Below, piece by piece: positions 17,097-23,747 of a stretch of 32,758 bases of DNA (position 1 is the stretch's first letter; each line of letters begins with the position of its first letter). The DNA is from OFTM382 sp964352615. Its GTDB lineage: Bacteria; Planctomycetota; Phycisphaerae; Phycisphaerales; UBA1924. Location: contig CAYGSG010000030.1 of NCBI GenBank assembly GCA_964352615.1, positions 1-32,758 of the forward strand. Direction: 5' to 3'. The notes under the pieces were generated by a model that saw nothing but the letters and a program-made list of their open reading frames with translations, was not told the DNA's origin and did not search any database. The position numbers and the translations under genes were made by a program.

Positions 17097-18092
17097 CGGC
17101 GGCGAACGTTAGAGCGACAACCAAGCTGACCGAGCCTGTTCCAGGCACCGGCATTGCCAACCGAAAGCCGAAGGTGCTAGAAGTCGGCGTTGTACTCCCA
17201 CGAGATCTCAGCAACGCGAGATCCGTCGGAAACCTATAGCTTCCACCACGGTCAACCCTCGAACCATCATCGTCAATGACGTTCATCCAGTTTGTCTCAA
17301 GCATTTCTCTCCTGCCGGAGTTGCCTCCGAGCAGACCAAAGGGCTGAACGACTCGTAGGCATCAACGTCCAGCGGGAAGGTCAGATTGAGTTCCGCGTCC
17401 GTTTCGCCGCCATCCTCCGGGAGCGCTGTGATCGGCGGTGTCTTCTTCCCGTGCGCGTACGTCCAGTAGCCTTCCTCACCCGTGCCGTATCGATCAGGGT
17501 CATAGAACATACCCTTGACCCACTCGTCTTCCGTCGGAAGCCACACCTTCGCGCCCAGCGAATGTTCTCGTTGATCCGTAAACCCAACCTGCATGTTGAA
17601 TCCGAACGTGGAGGTGTCGTACACGCCGTTCTCGAACGCGGAAGCCTCCATCGCCTTGCCGTTGTGGTACCAGTTGGCCATGCGTGCCGCGTTACACCAG
17701 TTGATTTCGGCGGGCCGCTGCTCGAAACCGCCGAAGGGGCGCCAGGCATCGAGCGAGGTGTCGAAGCCAATCACGCGGCCGGTGAGCGTTACATCGGGAT
17801 TGAAGCCCGGCGGCTGGAACTGCAAGTAGGCGTTGACAAACTCGGCCTGCATTGCGGCCGTGACCTCGGTGCGCATGATGCGGTACTCGTAGTCGACCGC
17901 TCCGTTGGGCTCACGGAAACCAGGGATGGTGGACATCTCGGATTCGATCGTGTCACGGTTGCCCGCGTGGCCGATGGTCACCCAGTCCACGCCGTAGGCA
18001 TGGGTGATGGGCTGGGCCACCGCCGACCCTGCCACTATCAGAACTCCAAACGCTGCGATCCTTGCGTGTGCGAGCCGTCGATGTAGAAGCAT
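17071..18092 (-). pseudogene. SUMF1/formylglycine-enzyme-like exported protein split by a -1 frameshift
   Basis: Two overlapping frames together make one protein of about 340 residues. The first frame (18092 to stop at 17283) has a GGAGG ribosome site, a signal peptide ending AGSAVA, and SUMF1-type sequence: YRIMRTEVTAAMQAEFVNAY, PAEINWCNAARMANW, KVWLPTEDEWVKGMFYDP. At SPL it leaves the family pattern and stops 18 codons later. The frame one base back continues with SPFGLLGGNSG, DRGGSYRF and GFRL, the expected family end, then a PEP-CTERM-like anchor: VPGTGS, hydrophobic VSLVVALTFAAA, RRSTRR. The switch lies at 17337-17343. A lost C in a C run explains it simply, but the site also fits a -1 slippery signal. 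The second frame alone could begin at ATG 17304 behind AGGAG. Confidence 0.8.
17312..17343 (-). promoter_or_regulatory. Possible -1 ribosomal frameshift signal: slippery heptamer plus stem-loop
   Basis: On the minus strand, C CCT TTG (17343-17337) sits in the zero frame of the SUMF1 gene and matches X XXY YYZ. Shifting back one base reads CCC TTT and enters the frame that completes the protein. Downstream is CTGC-T-CGGAG-GCAA-CTCCG-GCAG (17334-17312): a 9-bp stem with one bulge and a GCAA tetraloop, with its inner stem about 7 nt from the heptamer. The alternative is a one-base deletion or read error. Confidence 0.4.
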
Positions 18093-18186
18093 GATGCCCT
18101 CCGTGCAGAGCGTATCGGCAAACGGGGGGCGCGCTGGCTAGTCGCCTCGCCACCCATGCCCGCGCCTGTAGGAACGTGCGTGGGCA

Positions 18187-18241
18187 TGCCACCCGGTTCC
18201 GTTGCTTTGCTCTGGGTGGCACTGGCAGCTCGCAGCCAGTG
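18187..18241. repeat. Two abutting inverted repeats
   Basis: TGCCACCC (18187-18194) pairs exactly with GGGTGGCA (18214-18221) across a 19-nt loop. CACTGGC (18220-18226) pairs with GCCAGTG (18235-18241) across 8 nt. The two hairpins share two bases, so only one may form at a time. Confidence 0.7.
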
Positions 18242-18270
18242 CTTCTGTGTGCATTCGCGAACAAACCCGT

Positions 18271-18290
18271 CCGAGGGCTTGCGCCCTCGG
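18271..18290. repeat. Perfect hairpin, 8-bp stem, TTGC loop
   Basis: CCGAGGGC, loop TTGC, GCCCTCGG. There is no T run after it on either strand, so it is not a classical intrinsic terminator, although it lies downstream of the methyltransferase stop and could still stop or stabilise that transcript. Confidence 0.7.
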
Positions 18291-18302
18291 CTAGCAGGAA
18301 GC

Positions 18303-18384
18303 CCCTTCTCTCCTCTCTCACCCTTCCCATTCTCCATTCTTCTCTTCTCTGTGCTCTCTGTGCTCTCTGTGTCTCTGTGGTGAA
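18303..18384. repeat. Strand-asymmetric pyrimidine tract with CTCTGTG-type tandem units
   Basis: The plus strand is almost purely C and T from 18303 to about 18350. It then runs into imperfect tandem units of the form TCTCTGTGC, ending CTCTGTGTCTCTGTGGTGAA. On the minus strand this reads TTCACCACAGAGACACAGAG, a string I recall from intergenic repeats in several environmental bacterial phyla. Its composition is quite unlike the GC-rich surroundings. Confidence 0.7.
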
Positions 18385-18450
18385 TCTGGTTTTACTTCCA
18401 TGAGATCGGCTACCTCGCCCTCGCTTGCGCGTCGGGCTCGTTGAAGTCCG

Positions 18451-19059
18451 CTACGCCCGTTCGCACGCCACCAGCCACTCGTGGTTGCCCTTGGCGCGTT
18501 TGGAGCCGCCCGTAATCGGGCTCTGCGTCAGGCCGACGACCCGCACCCCCAGTTCCGGCAGGCTCGCGACCACCCGCTCGGTGACTTCACGAGCGAACGC
18601 CTCGGGCAGCACGCCCTTGGTCGCGTGCGCGCGCAGTTCGTCCTTCGTGCATTCGTAGTGCGGCTTGATGAGCGACACGACCGTGCCGGGCTGCGCTGGA
18701 TCATCGGTGAGCCACCGCAGCGCCGCGGGGATGGCGCGGGCCTGACGCGTCCAGCTCAGGTCGAGGCTCACGAACCGCACGCGCTCGGGCGGTTCGGCGT
18801 GCAGCGCATTGGTCCGCTCCATCACGCGCACCCGGTCGTCGTTGCGCAGCGTCCACGCAAGCTCGCCGTAGGCGGTGTCAACGGCGTACACCTTCACAGC
18901 CCCGTGCTGAAGCCAGCAATCGGTAAAGCCGCCGACGGAGCAGCCGAGATCGGCGCACTCCGAGCCGGTCGGATCGAGCCCGAACTGGGTCAGCGCGTGG
19001 TGGAGCTTGAACCCGCCACGGCTGGCGAACTTGAGCGGTTGGTCTGGAAGGCTTGGCAC
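18451..19059 (-). CDS. TlyA/FtsJ-type SAM-dependent RNA methyltransferase without S4 domain
   Basis: 202 residues. FASRGGFKLHHAL (11-23) and the SAM-binding loop DLGCSVGGFTD (37-47) are hallmarks of the TlyA/hemolysin A branch of RrmJ/FtsJ-like rRNA 2'-O-methyltransferases. Residues fitting the K-D-K-E catalytic tetrad are K18, the Asp of LDLSW, the Lys of LIKPHYE and the Glu of NHEWLV. The usual TlyA N-terminal S4 RNA-binding domain is absent; the protein starts directly at the methyltransferase domain. The target RNA therefore may differ from the 16S/23S sites of mycobacterial TlyA. It starts 8 nt after the lpxI stop on the same strand, so the two are probably co-transcribed. Confidence 0.85.
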   Translation of the reverse strand: MPSLPDQPLKFASRGGFKLHHALTQFGLDPTGSECADLGCSVGGFTDCWLQHGAVKVYAVDTAYGELAWTLRNDDRVRVMERTNALHAEPPERVRFVSLDLSWTRQARAIPAALRWLTDDPAQPGTVVSLIKPHYECTKDELRAHATKGVLPEAFAREVTERVVASLPELGVRVVGLTQSPITGGSKRAKGNHEWLVACERA

Positions 19060-19067
19060 CGCAGCAA

Positions 19068-20021
19068 TCAGGCGATGGTGACGCGCTCAGCGGGCGCGAG
19101 CGGCACGACCATCGGCGATGGCGGCGCCGACGCCGACTCGGGCTGGGCGGTGGGCAAACCGATGACCGCGATGCCCGCTTCGTCGGCCATCTGGAGCATC
19201 TGCTCGCGGTCGACCATGATCACATCGCCCGCGGCTAGCGCCAGGCAGCTCCCGCCGTGCTTGGCGAGGTTCTCGATCGTGCGGGGGCCGACGGTGGGCA
19301 CGTCGCTTCGGCGGTCGTGGCCGGCGCGAGCGCCCTTGCAAAGGGTCCACCCCTTGGCCTTGCACAACTGGCCCGTGCGTTCGATCATCCGGTCCGTGCC
19401 CTCGACGGCTTCGACCGCGATCACGTCTCGGTCGCGAACCGCTACGGCCTGGCCCACATCAAGCCTGAGCATTTCGGCGAGCAGTGGCCAGACGAACGCG
19501 ATGTCGCCCCGCTGTTCGTCGGTGGGGGGTTTGCGGGTCATAAGACCGGCGCTGGCGAGGTGGTTCTGGATGGGGGCGGTCGAGTCCATGAGTCCAACTC
19601 CGTGTCGGTCGAGTTCCTCAGCGATGGCCGAGAGCAGCACGCTCGATCGGCGGTCGTGCCGAAGCCGGCCGTACCACGCGCGGGCGGTGGTCACGTCCGG
19701 GATGTGACGGATGAGGCGAAGGGGGTCGTGCATCAGCTTGGCCTTGTCGACCATGCCGACCATGATGGCGTGCCTAACGCCCTGCTTAGCGAAAGCCTTG
19801 CCCCAGGAAGCGATCCGCATGATCCCGACCTCGCGGAAGGTATCGCAGAGCTTGCGCAGCTCGGGGTCGTACTGGCTGGCAAGCCCGAGGCAAACGACCA
19901 TATGGCCTTGTGAGCGAAGGCTTTGCGCGACCAGGATGGGCAGCCGGCCGCCGCCCGCGATAAGCCCAATGGGCGTCGGCGGCGGGGGGGGATCTGGCAG
20001 GATGGAAAGCGCGGGAGGCAT
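19068..20021 (-). CDS. lpxI: UDP-2,3-diacylglucosamine diphosphatase LpxI
   Basis: 317 residues of the LpxI (formerly DUF1009) family. The N-terminal PIGLIAGGGRLPILVA, the central MVGMVDKAKL, and the C-terminal AVEAVEGTDRMIERTG and VPTVGPRTIENL are characteristic. LpxI hydrolyses UDP-2,3-diacylglucosamine to lipid X in lipid A synthesis, replacing LpxH, so this organism probably makes a lipid A-bearing outer membrane. A proline-rich stretch (PPPPPTP) precedes the family start, and the ATG at 20021 is the first plausible codon. The C-terminus has an Ala/Pro/Ser extension of about 25 residues. It is divergent from the ribbon protein at 20228 with 206 nt between, where I see no clear promoter. 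Confidence 0.92.
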   Translation of the reverse strand: MPPALSILPDPPPPPTPIGLIAGGGRLPILVAQSLRSQGHMVVCLGLASQYDPELRKLCDTFREVGIMRIASWGKAFAKQGVRHAIMVGMVDKAKLMHDPLRLIRHIPDVTTARAWYGRLRHDRRSSVLLSAIAEELDRHGVGLMDSTAPIQNHLASAGLMTRKPPTDEQRGDIAFVWPLLAEMLRLDVGQAVAVRDRDVIAVEAVEGTDRMIERTGQLCKAKGWTLCKGARAGHDRRSDVPTVGPRTIENLAKHGGSCLALAAGDVIMVDREQMLQMADEAGIAVIGLPTAQPESASAPPSPMVVPLAPAERVTIA

Positions 20022-20227
20022 GCCTCAGACCCTCGCAATCAGACAGGGGTAAACAGAACGTTCACCATAGGCTCGGTCGCCCTCACGACGGGCTCTGGCC
20101 GTGGCCCCCGGGTATCGTGGATTGGCTTCGCGGAGTGAGCGGGGGCGGGCCATGACCGAGCGTACCTCCAAACGGGCGTTTACGGGCCGAGGAAGCCCGC
20201 GATTGAGCGCCGGGCCGCTCTGAGCCG

Positions 20228-20479
20228 ATGGATGGACCCATGGCAGAATGGATCGCAGACCAGAGCGCGCGGCAACCCGATCTCCCAAGATCGGGCAGAC
20301 CCTGGCTTGGAGTCCACTATGCGTGCGCCGGGGTCTACGGGCGGGTCATCCAGGACCGTTCGGGCACCTGCTACTACGCCACCTGCCCACGATGCTCCAA
20401 GCGGTGCACCATCCGAGTGGGCTCAGGCGGCACCAGCGACCGGATGTTCACGGTCTCCTGCTCCGCCATCGACGGTTAG
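20228..20479 (+). CDS. Small cysteine-rich ribbon protein, planctomycete type
   Basis: 83 residues. The conserved-looking core begins at RPWLGVHYACAGVYGRV and continues with GTCYYATCPRCSKRC and VGSGGTSDRMFTVSC. Six cysteines (33, 48, 53, 56, 60, 78) include a CPRC knuckle, so one zinc site is likely. I recall similar short proteins, with VYxRVYxN and CPRCxR motifs, as common in planctomycetes; none has an assigned function that I know. The start may be ATG 20228 or ATG 20240. The first 22 residues are not family-like and include a perfect hairpin in the DNA (20276-20295). It heads a plus-strand run with the genes at 20523, 21089 and 22012. Confidence 0.65.
   Translation: MDGPMAEWIADQSARQPDLPRSGRPWLGVHYACAGVYGRVIQDRSGTCYYATCPRCSKRCTIRVGSGGTSDRMFTVSCSAIDG
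20276..20295. repeat. Perfect hairpin near the 5' end of the ribbon protein gene
   Basis: CCCGATCT, loop CCCA, AGATCGGG. It lies within the non-conserved N-terminal codons, before the conserved ribbon core, and could affect translation or mark a leader if the real start is later than annotated. Confidence 0.6.
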
Positions 20480-20522
20480 GCGGGTTCGCCCTGCCGTGCT
20501 CCCGCACGGGTAGGATCGGGCC

Positions 20523-21092
20523 ATGAGTCTCCTCGGCACATCTGGCTTTGCGCTCGGTAGACGGACCGGGCTGTGCGCCTCCACGGGCGAGCCCATCGCT
20601 GAGGGCGTCGAGGTGGTCACGATGCTGGTCGAGTCGGATGAGGCCGACGAGGGCATCGCCCGGCTCGACTTTGCCGCCGAGGCCTGGGACCAGGGGGCCA
20701 GGCCCGCCGAGGGCCAGCGGGTCTTCGCCTTCTGGCGAGGTACCCAGCCCGCGAGCGGTGCCAACACCAACAGCCGGCTCATCAGCGATGAGGAACTGCT
20801 CGAGCTCTTCAGCCGAACCGCGACCGAGCAAGACGACCCGAGGCAGGTGACGTTCCGCTACGTGCTCGGGTTGTTGTTGATCCGCCGGCGTCTGCTCAGC
20901 GTGCTCAAGACCGCGCGCAAGGACAACGCCGACGTGCTGCACGTCCGTGTGCGTGGGAGGCCGGATGAAGTGCTCGAAGTCACCGACCCGGGTCTCGACG
21001 ACACGCAGCTCGAAGCCGAGACCGAGGCCCTGCTCGCGCTGCTGGCGCCCGAGGACGACACGCCACAACCACATTCGGAGCCGCAGGCATGA
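20523..21092 (+). CDS. Conserved hypothetical protein, planctomycete type
   Basis: 189 residues, soluble. The N-terminal part contains GLCASTGEPIAEGVEVVTML, a single conserved-looking cysteine (C18) before a glycine/proline turn, then FAAEAW and VFAFWRG. The middle has ISDEELLELFSR and a hydrophobic helix FRYVLGLLLIRRRLL that is amphipathic rather than membrane-spanning. The C-terminus is acidic. This layout recalls a protein found upstream of lipoprotein and RDD-type genes in planctomycetes, but I know no function for it. The next gene overlaps it by 4 bp (ATGA), so it is translated together with the lipoprotein. Confidence 0.75.
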   Translation: MSLLGTSGFALGRRTGLCASTGEPIAEGVEVVTMLVESDEADEGIARLDFAAEAWDQGARPAEGQRVFAFWRGTQPASGANTNSRLISDEELLELFSRTATEQDDPRQVTFRYVLGLLLIRRRLLSVLKTARKDNADVLHVRVRGRPDEVLEVTDPGLDDTQLEAETEALLALLAPEDDTPQPHSEPQA

Positions 21093-22012
21093 GCGCGGCC
21101 CGAACGCTTGTGTTCATGGGAGCGGTGCTGGGCTTGATGCTCGGGGGTTGCAGCAGCAAGCCAGCCATCGATCCCCGTCCGGCTCCGCCAGCCAAGCATC
21201 TTGCGAGCTACCAGTCGCTCGCCGATGCGCACAACGAGCGAGTGGCCCGGCTCGAACGCCTCTGGTCGCGCATGAGCTTCGTGGTCCGTAGGCCCGATCC
21301 GGACAACCCATCGAACACGCTGAGCGACCAGGCCGAGGGGCACATCCAGATTCAGCAACCAAGCGAGATATCGGTCAGCATGACCAAGCTCGGCGAGTTG
21401 TTCTTCCTGCTCGGCTCCAACGAACAGTTGTACTGGTGGATCGATCGCTCTGACAAGCGCGACCCCGCCGTGCTCTTTGGCCGGCACGAACTGGCCGGTC
21501 CGCGCACGCTCGAATGGCTCGGCGTGAGCATCGCGCCGCTCGAACTCGTCGACTTGTTCGGCATCACGCCGCTGCCCGATGCGACCGAGGAGTACGACGC
21601 CTGGGTGCGCGCTGATCGCGACGGGCTGACCGCCGCGATCGTGCCCACGCGGTTCGGCTACCGCAAGCTGCTGTTCGACCCCGACAGCCTTGAACTGTTG
21701 TACGTTGAGCTGCTCGATTCTGCAGGCGAGGTCGCGGTCAGCGCGGAGCTTGGCAGGGCCAGGCGTGTGCCCGTAGAGGGTGAAGGCATGCCCGGCGAGT
21801 TCATGGGCACACGCATCCGGCTGACGGTTCCCGCTGAGGACGTGTACATCTCGATCGAGTTGGCCGAGCAGGCCAACCGTGAGGTCAACCCCAATGCGTT
21901 CGACTTCGAGCGACTGATGCGTTCCTACGGGCGCAACGGACGTGTCTACGACCTGGACTTGCCTCCCGAGGATGAATCGCTGCCAGTTGAATCCACCGAG
22001 ACCGAGGGCTGA
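21089..22012 (+). CDS. LolA/LolB-like lipoprotein
   Basis: 307 residues with a lipoprotein signal (MSAARTLVFMGAVLGLMLGGC, lipobox LGGC, Cys21). The mature protein is rich in beta-strands: an N-terminal helix (NERVARLERLWSRMSFVV), then EGHIQIQQPSEISVSM, GELFFLLGSNEQLYWW and RKLLFDPDSLELLYVELLD. This resembles the curved half-barrel of LolA/LolB-type lipoprotein carriers, which hold acyl chains. It is anchored, so LolB-like placement at a membrane is likely, but whether it carries lipoproteins is not shown. The C-terminal 40 residues are acidic. Overlaps with both neighbours (4 bp upstream, 1 bp downstream) indicate coupled translation. Confidence 0.75.
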   Translation: MSAARTLVFMGAVLGLMLGGCSSKPAIDPRPAPPAKHLASYQSLADAHNERVARLERLWSRMSFVVRRPDPDNPSNTLSDQAEGHIQIQQPSEISVSMTKLGELFFLLGSNEQLYWWIDRSDKRDPAVLFGRHELAGPRTLEWLGVSIAPLELVDLFGITPLPDATEEYDAWVRADRDGLTAAIVPTRFGYRKLLFDPDSLELLYVELLDSAGEVAVSAELGRARRVPVEGEGMPGEFMGTRIRLTVPAEDVYISIELAEQANREVNPNAFDFERLMRSYGRNGRVYDLDLPPEDESLPVESTETEG

Positions 22013-23607
22013 TGCGGACGCTGGCTCGGCTGCTTGCGTGTGGCGTGCTGCTGAGCCTGGGGCTCATGGGTTCGTCCGCGCGCGCGCAGGTGGAAACGCT
22101 CATGGCTGCGGGTTCGCCCGGCTCAAGCGGCGGGCACGGCTGGGTCATCGTGCCCCGAGATTTCGAGCGGTTCTCGCTCATGCACCTGCCCCCGAGGACC
22201 GTCGGAGCCGCGGGCAAAGACGATACGGCTCCCAGTGGCACGGTCCGCCGAGTGATGAATCTCGGTAAACCACCCGTCGCGATGGCCGCCGTCGATGATC
22301 GCGTGGTGCTGATTTACGAGCCGAGCCCCGATGGCCCGCAGTCGCGCTGGCCCGTTCGCTCACTCAGGGCAGCGCCCCAGGCCCACGGGCTCTACACCTA
22401 CGCCCCCGGCACCCGAAGCGGCGGGTTCGAGATCGAGCCATCGCTGCTGGACCACGGCGAGATCAGAGGCGCTGCGGGCGCTCTTGGCCGGGTGTTCGTG
22501 CTCACCGAGTTCGAGGGCGTGAGTTCGCTCTGGGCGTTCGACTCCAACCAATGGACCGAGCACGACCTGCCGCCCGCGTTCGATGTGCCCGCGACTGCGA
22601 ACGACGAGCGACTGATGCCCCGGCAGTTGCTCGCTGGGCACCTGAGCCGAATCGCGCTGGTCGACCACGATGGCTCGGTCTGGCTGGGATCGTTCGAGGG
22701 GGAATCGCTCGCTTGGGAGTTGCGGGAACAACCGTTGGCGGTTGATCCGAACCCCGTGAGCCGGGGCCATCGGCTCTGGCTTGGCGATGGGCCTGGCCGG
22801 TGGCGGATCGCGGGCGACGAGGTCGAGATGGATCGGCTCGAAGGCGATGCAGCCCGGCCACTCGCTCGCTCGCCGGTCGCCAAGCCGAGGGTCGCTGCGG
22901 TGCCGATGGTCCGCGACGGCAGGCTGGCGCTGCTTTGGTTTGCGGAGCCGACTGCATCAGATGAGCGGGCACAGATCGCCGAACGGTCCGTTTGGACGGG
23001 CCGATCGATGTTCGACGGCCCGGCTGAGGCGGGCGGACCGGTGAGCACGCGCGATTTCCAAATGCTCGCGATGATGCTGCTCGCCATCGCCACCGGCGTT
23101 CTGGTGTTCATCGTCCGCCAGCCCGCGACGACCGATGCCCAGCCGTTGCCAGCGGGCACCGCCCTCGCCCCTCCGAGTCAGCGGGCCGCAGCAACGATAA
23201 TCGATTGGGTCATGATCGCGACACTCGCGGCGACGGTGCTGGATACGCCGCTCTCGGGCACGCTCTCGCTCGTGGGGTTGGCCCTCGATCCGGCGCTGCG
23301 GGCTGGCGGCGGGCTTGGCATGATGGTCGCAACACTCTTTATGGCATGGCTTTGGGGCACGATCTTTGAAGGCACGCTGGGCTTCACACCCGGCAAGTGG
23401 CTGGTCGGAGTGCGCGTGACGCCTATGGGGCAGGGCGATGAATCGGGCCGAGTCGGGCTGGCTCGATCGGCGCTGCGCAACGCCTTTAAGTGGGGGCTCA
23501 TTCCCTGGGCCGCTGCCGAGGCAATGACCCCTGGCGTGCGCCACCGGGGCGACTTGGCGGCCCGCGTGGCGGTGGTTGTGGACCTCGAAGACGAGGACGA
23601 CGACTAA
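22012..23607 (+). CDS. Exported RDD-family membrane protein with N-terminal beta-rich domain
   Basis: 531 residues. A signal peptide (LLACGVLLSLGLMGSSARA) leads into about 310 residues of beta-strand-like repeats (VVLIYEPSPDGPQSRW, GRVFVLTEFEGVSSLWAF, SRIALVDHDGSVWLGSF), perhaps a propeller. A first membrane helix follows at about 346-368, then an RDD domain at about 391-520: RAAATIIDW, a two-helix core, EGTLGFTPGKWLVGVRV and ALRNAFKW. RDD proteins are small integral membrane proteins, some linked to ion or solute transport. The extracytoplasmic domain fused to an RDD core suggests sensing or binding outside coupled to a membrane function (inference). An acidic tail ends the protein. Confidence 0.82.
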   Translation: MRTLARLLACGVLLSLGLMGSSARAQVETLMAAGSPGSSGGHGWVIVPRDFERFSLMHLPPRTVGAAGKDDTAPSGTVRRVMNLGKPPVAMAAVDDRVVLIYEPSPDGPQSRWPVRSLRAAPQAHGLYTYAPGTRSGGFEIEPSLLDHGEIRGAAGALGRVFVLTEFEGVSSLWAFDSNQWTEHDLPPAFDVPATANDERLMPRQLLAGHLSRIALVDHDGSVWLGSFEGESLAWELREQPLAVDPNPVSRGHRLWLGDGPGRWRIAGDEVEMDRLEGDAARPLARSPVAKPRVAAVPMVRDGRLALLWFAEPTASDERAQIAERSVWTGRSMFDGPAEAGGPVSTRDFQMLAMMLLAIATGVLVFIVRQPATTDAQPLPAGTALAPPSQRAAATIIDWVMIATLAATVLDTPLSGTLSLVGLALDPALRAGGGLGMMVATLFMAWLWGTIFEGTLGFTPGKWLVGVRVTPMGQGDESGRVGLARSALRNAFKWGLIPWAAAEAMTPGVRHRGDLAARVAVVVDLEDEDDD

Positions 23608-23629
23608 GCGCGATCACCCCTGGACCGGG

Positions 23630-23641
23630 TTGTGCGCACAA
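23630..23641. promoter_or_regulatory. 12-bp perfect palindrome, candidate operator
   Basis: TTGTGCGCACAA lies in the gap before the flagellar unit. A related half-site, TTTGCGCAC, follows at about 23652-23660. The position just upstream of a sigma-28-like promoter suits an activator or repressor site. The cognate protein is unknown. Confidence 0.4.
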
Positions 23642-23646
23642 GTCGG

Positions 23647-23675
23647 TCAAGTTTGCGCACTGCATGAGCCGATAA
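23647..23675 (+). promoter_or_regulatory. Candidate sigma-28 (FliA) promoter
   Basis: TCAAGTTT (23647-23654) and a perfect GCCGATAA (23668-23675) resemble the FliA consensus TAAAGTTT and GCCGATAA. The spacer is 13 nt rather than 11, which weakens the call. Transcription would begin near 23682, about 65 nt before the TPR gene. Confidence 0.4.
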
Positions 23676-23698
23676 CGCTGGCAACACACCGATAGCGA

Positions 23699-23717
23699 GG
23701 CACGGAGGATCCGTGCC
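23699..23717 (+). promoter_or_regulatory. Leader hairpin with AGGAT loop, candidate CsrA site
   Basis: GGCACGG, loop AGGAT, CCGTGCC: a 7-bp stem presenting GGA in a 5-nt loop, the layout preferred by CsrA/RsmA. It lies in the leader of the TPR-flgN-flrBC unit, about 30 nt before the chosen start. A hairpin of the same design precedes fliF. Confidence 0.45.
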
Positions 23718-23747
23718 GGCGGAGTGCAGGCCAAGCGGAGACGCGCG

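Larger units (their letters stand above)
18093..18450. other. Intergenic region filled with repeat-type sequences, 358 nt
   Basis: This gap on the minus strand separates the methyltransferase stop from the SUMF1 gene start. No believable gene is present. It holds the GGAGG ribosome site of the SUMF1 gene just beyond 18092, two adjacent inverted repeats (18187-18241), a perfect hairpin (18271-18290) and a pyrimidine-rich, internally repetitive tract (about 18303-18384), each listed separately. Confidence 0.7.

Noticed and set aside
18156..18383. Short plus-strand frames across the repeat block
   Set aside because: They are translations of the pyrimidine tract and hairpins (FS/LS/VLS repeats), not protein-like.
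20025..20288. 87-codon minus-strand open frame between lpxI and the ribbon protein
   Set aside because: Arg/Ala-rich, no motif, overlaps the ribbon gene; looks like chance in GC-rich DNA.
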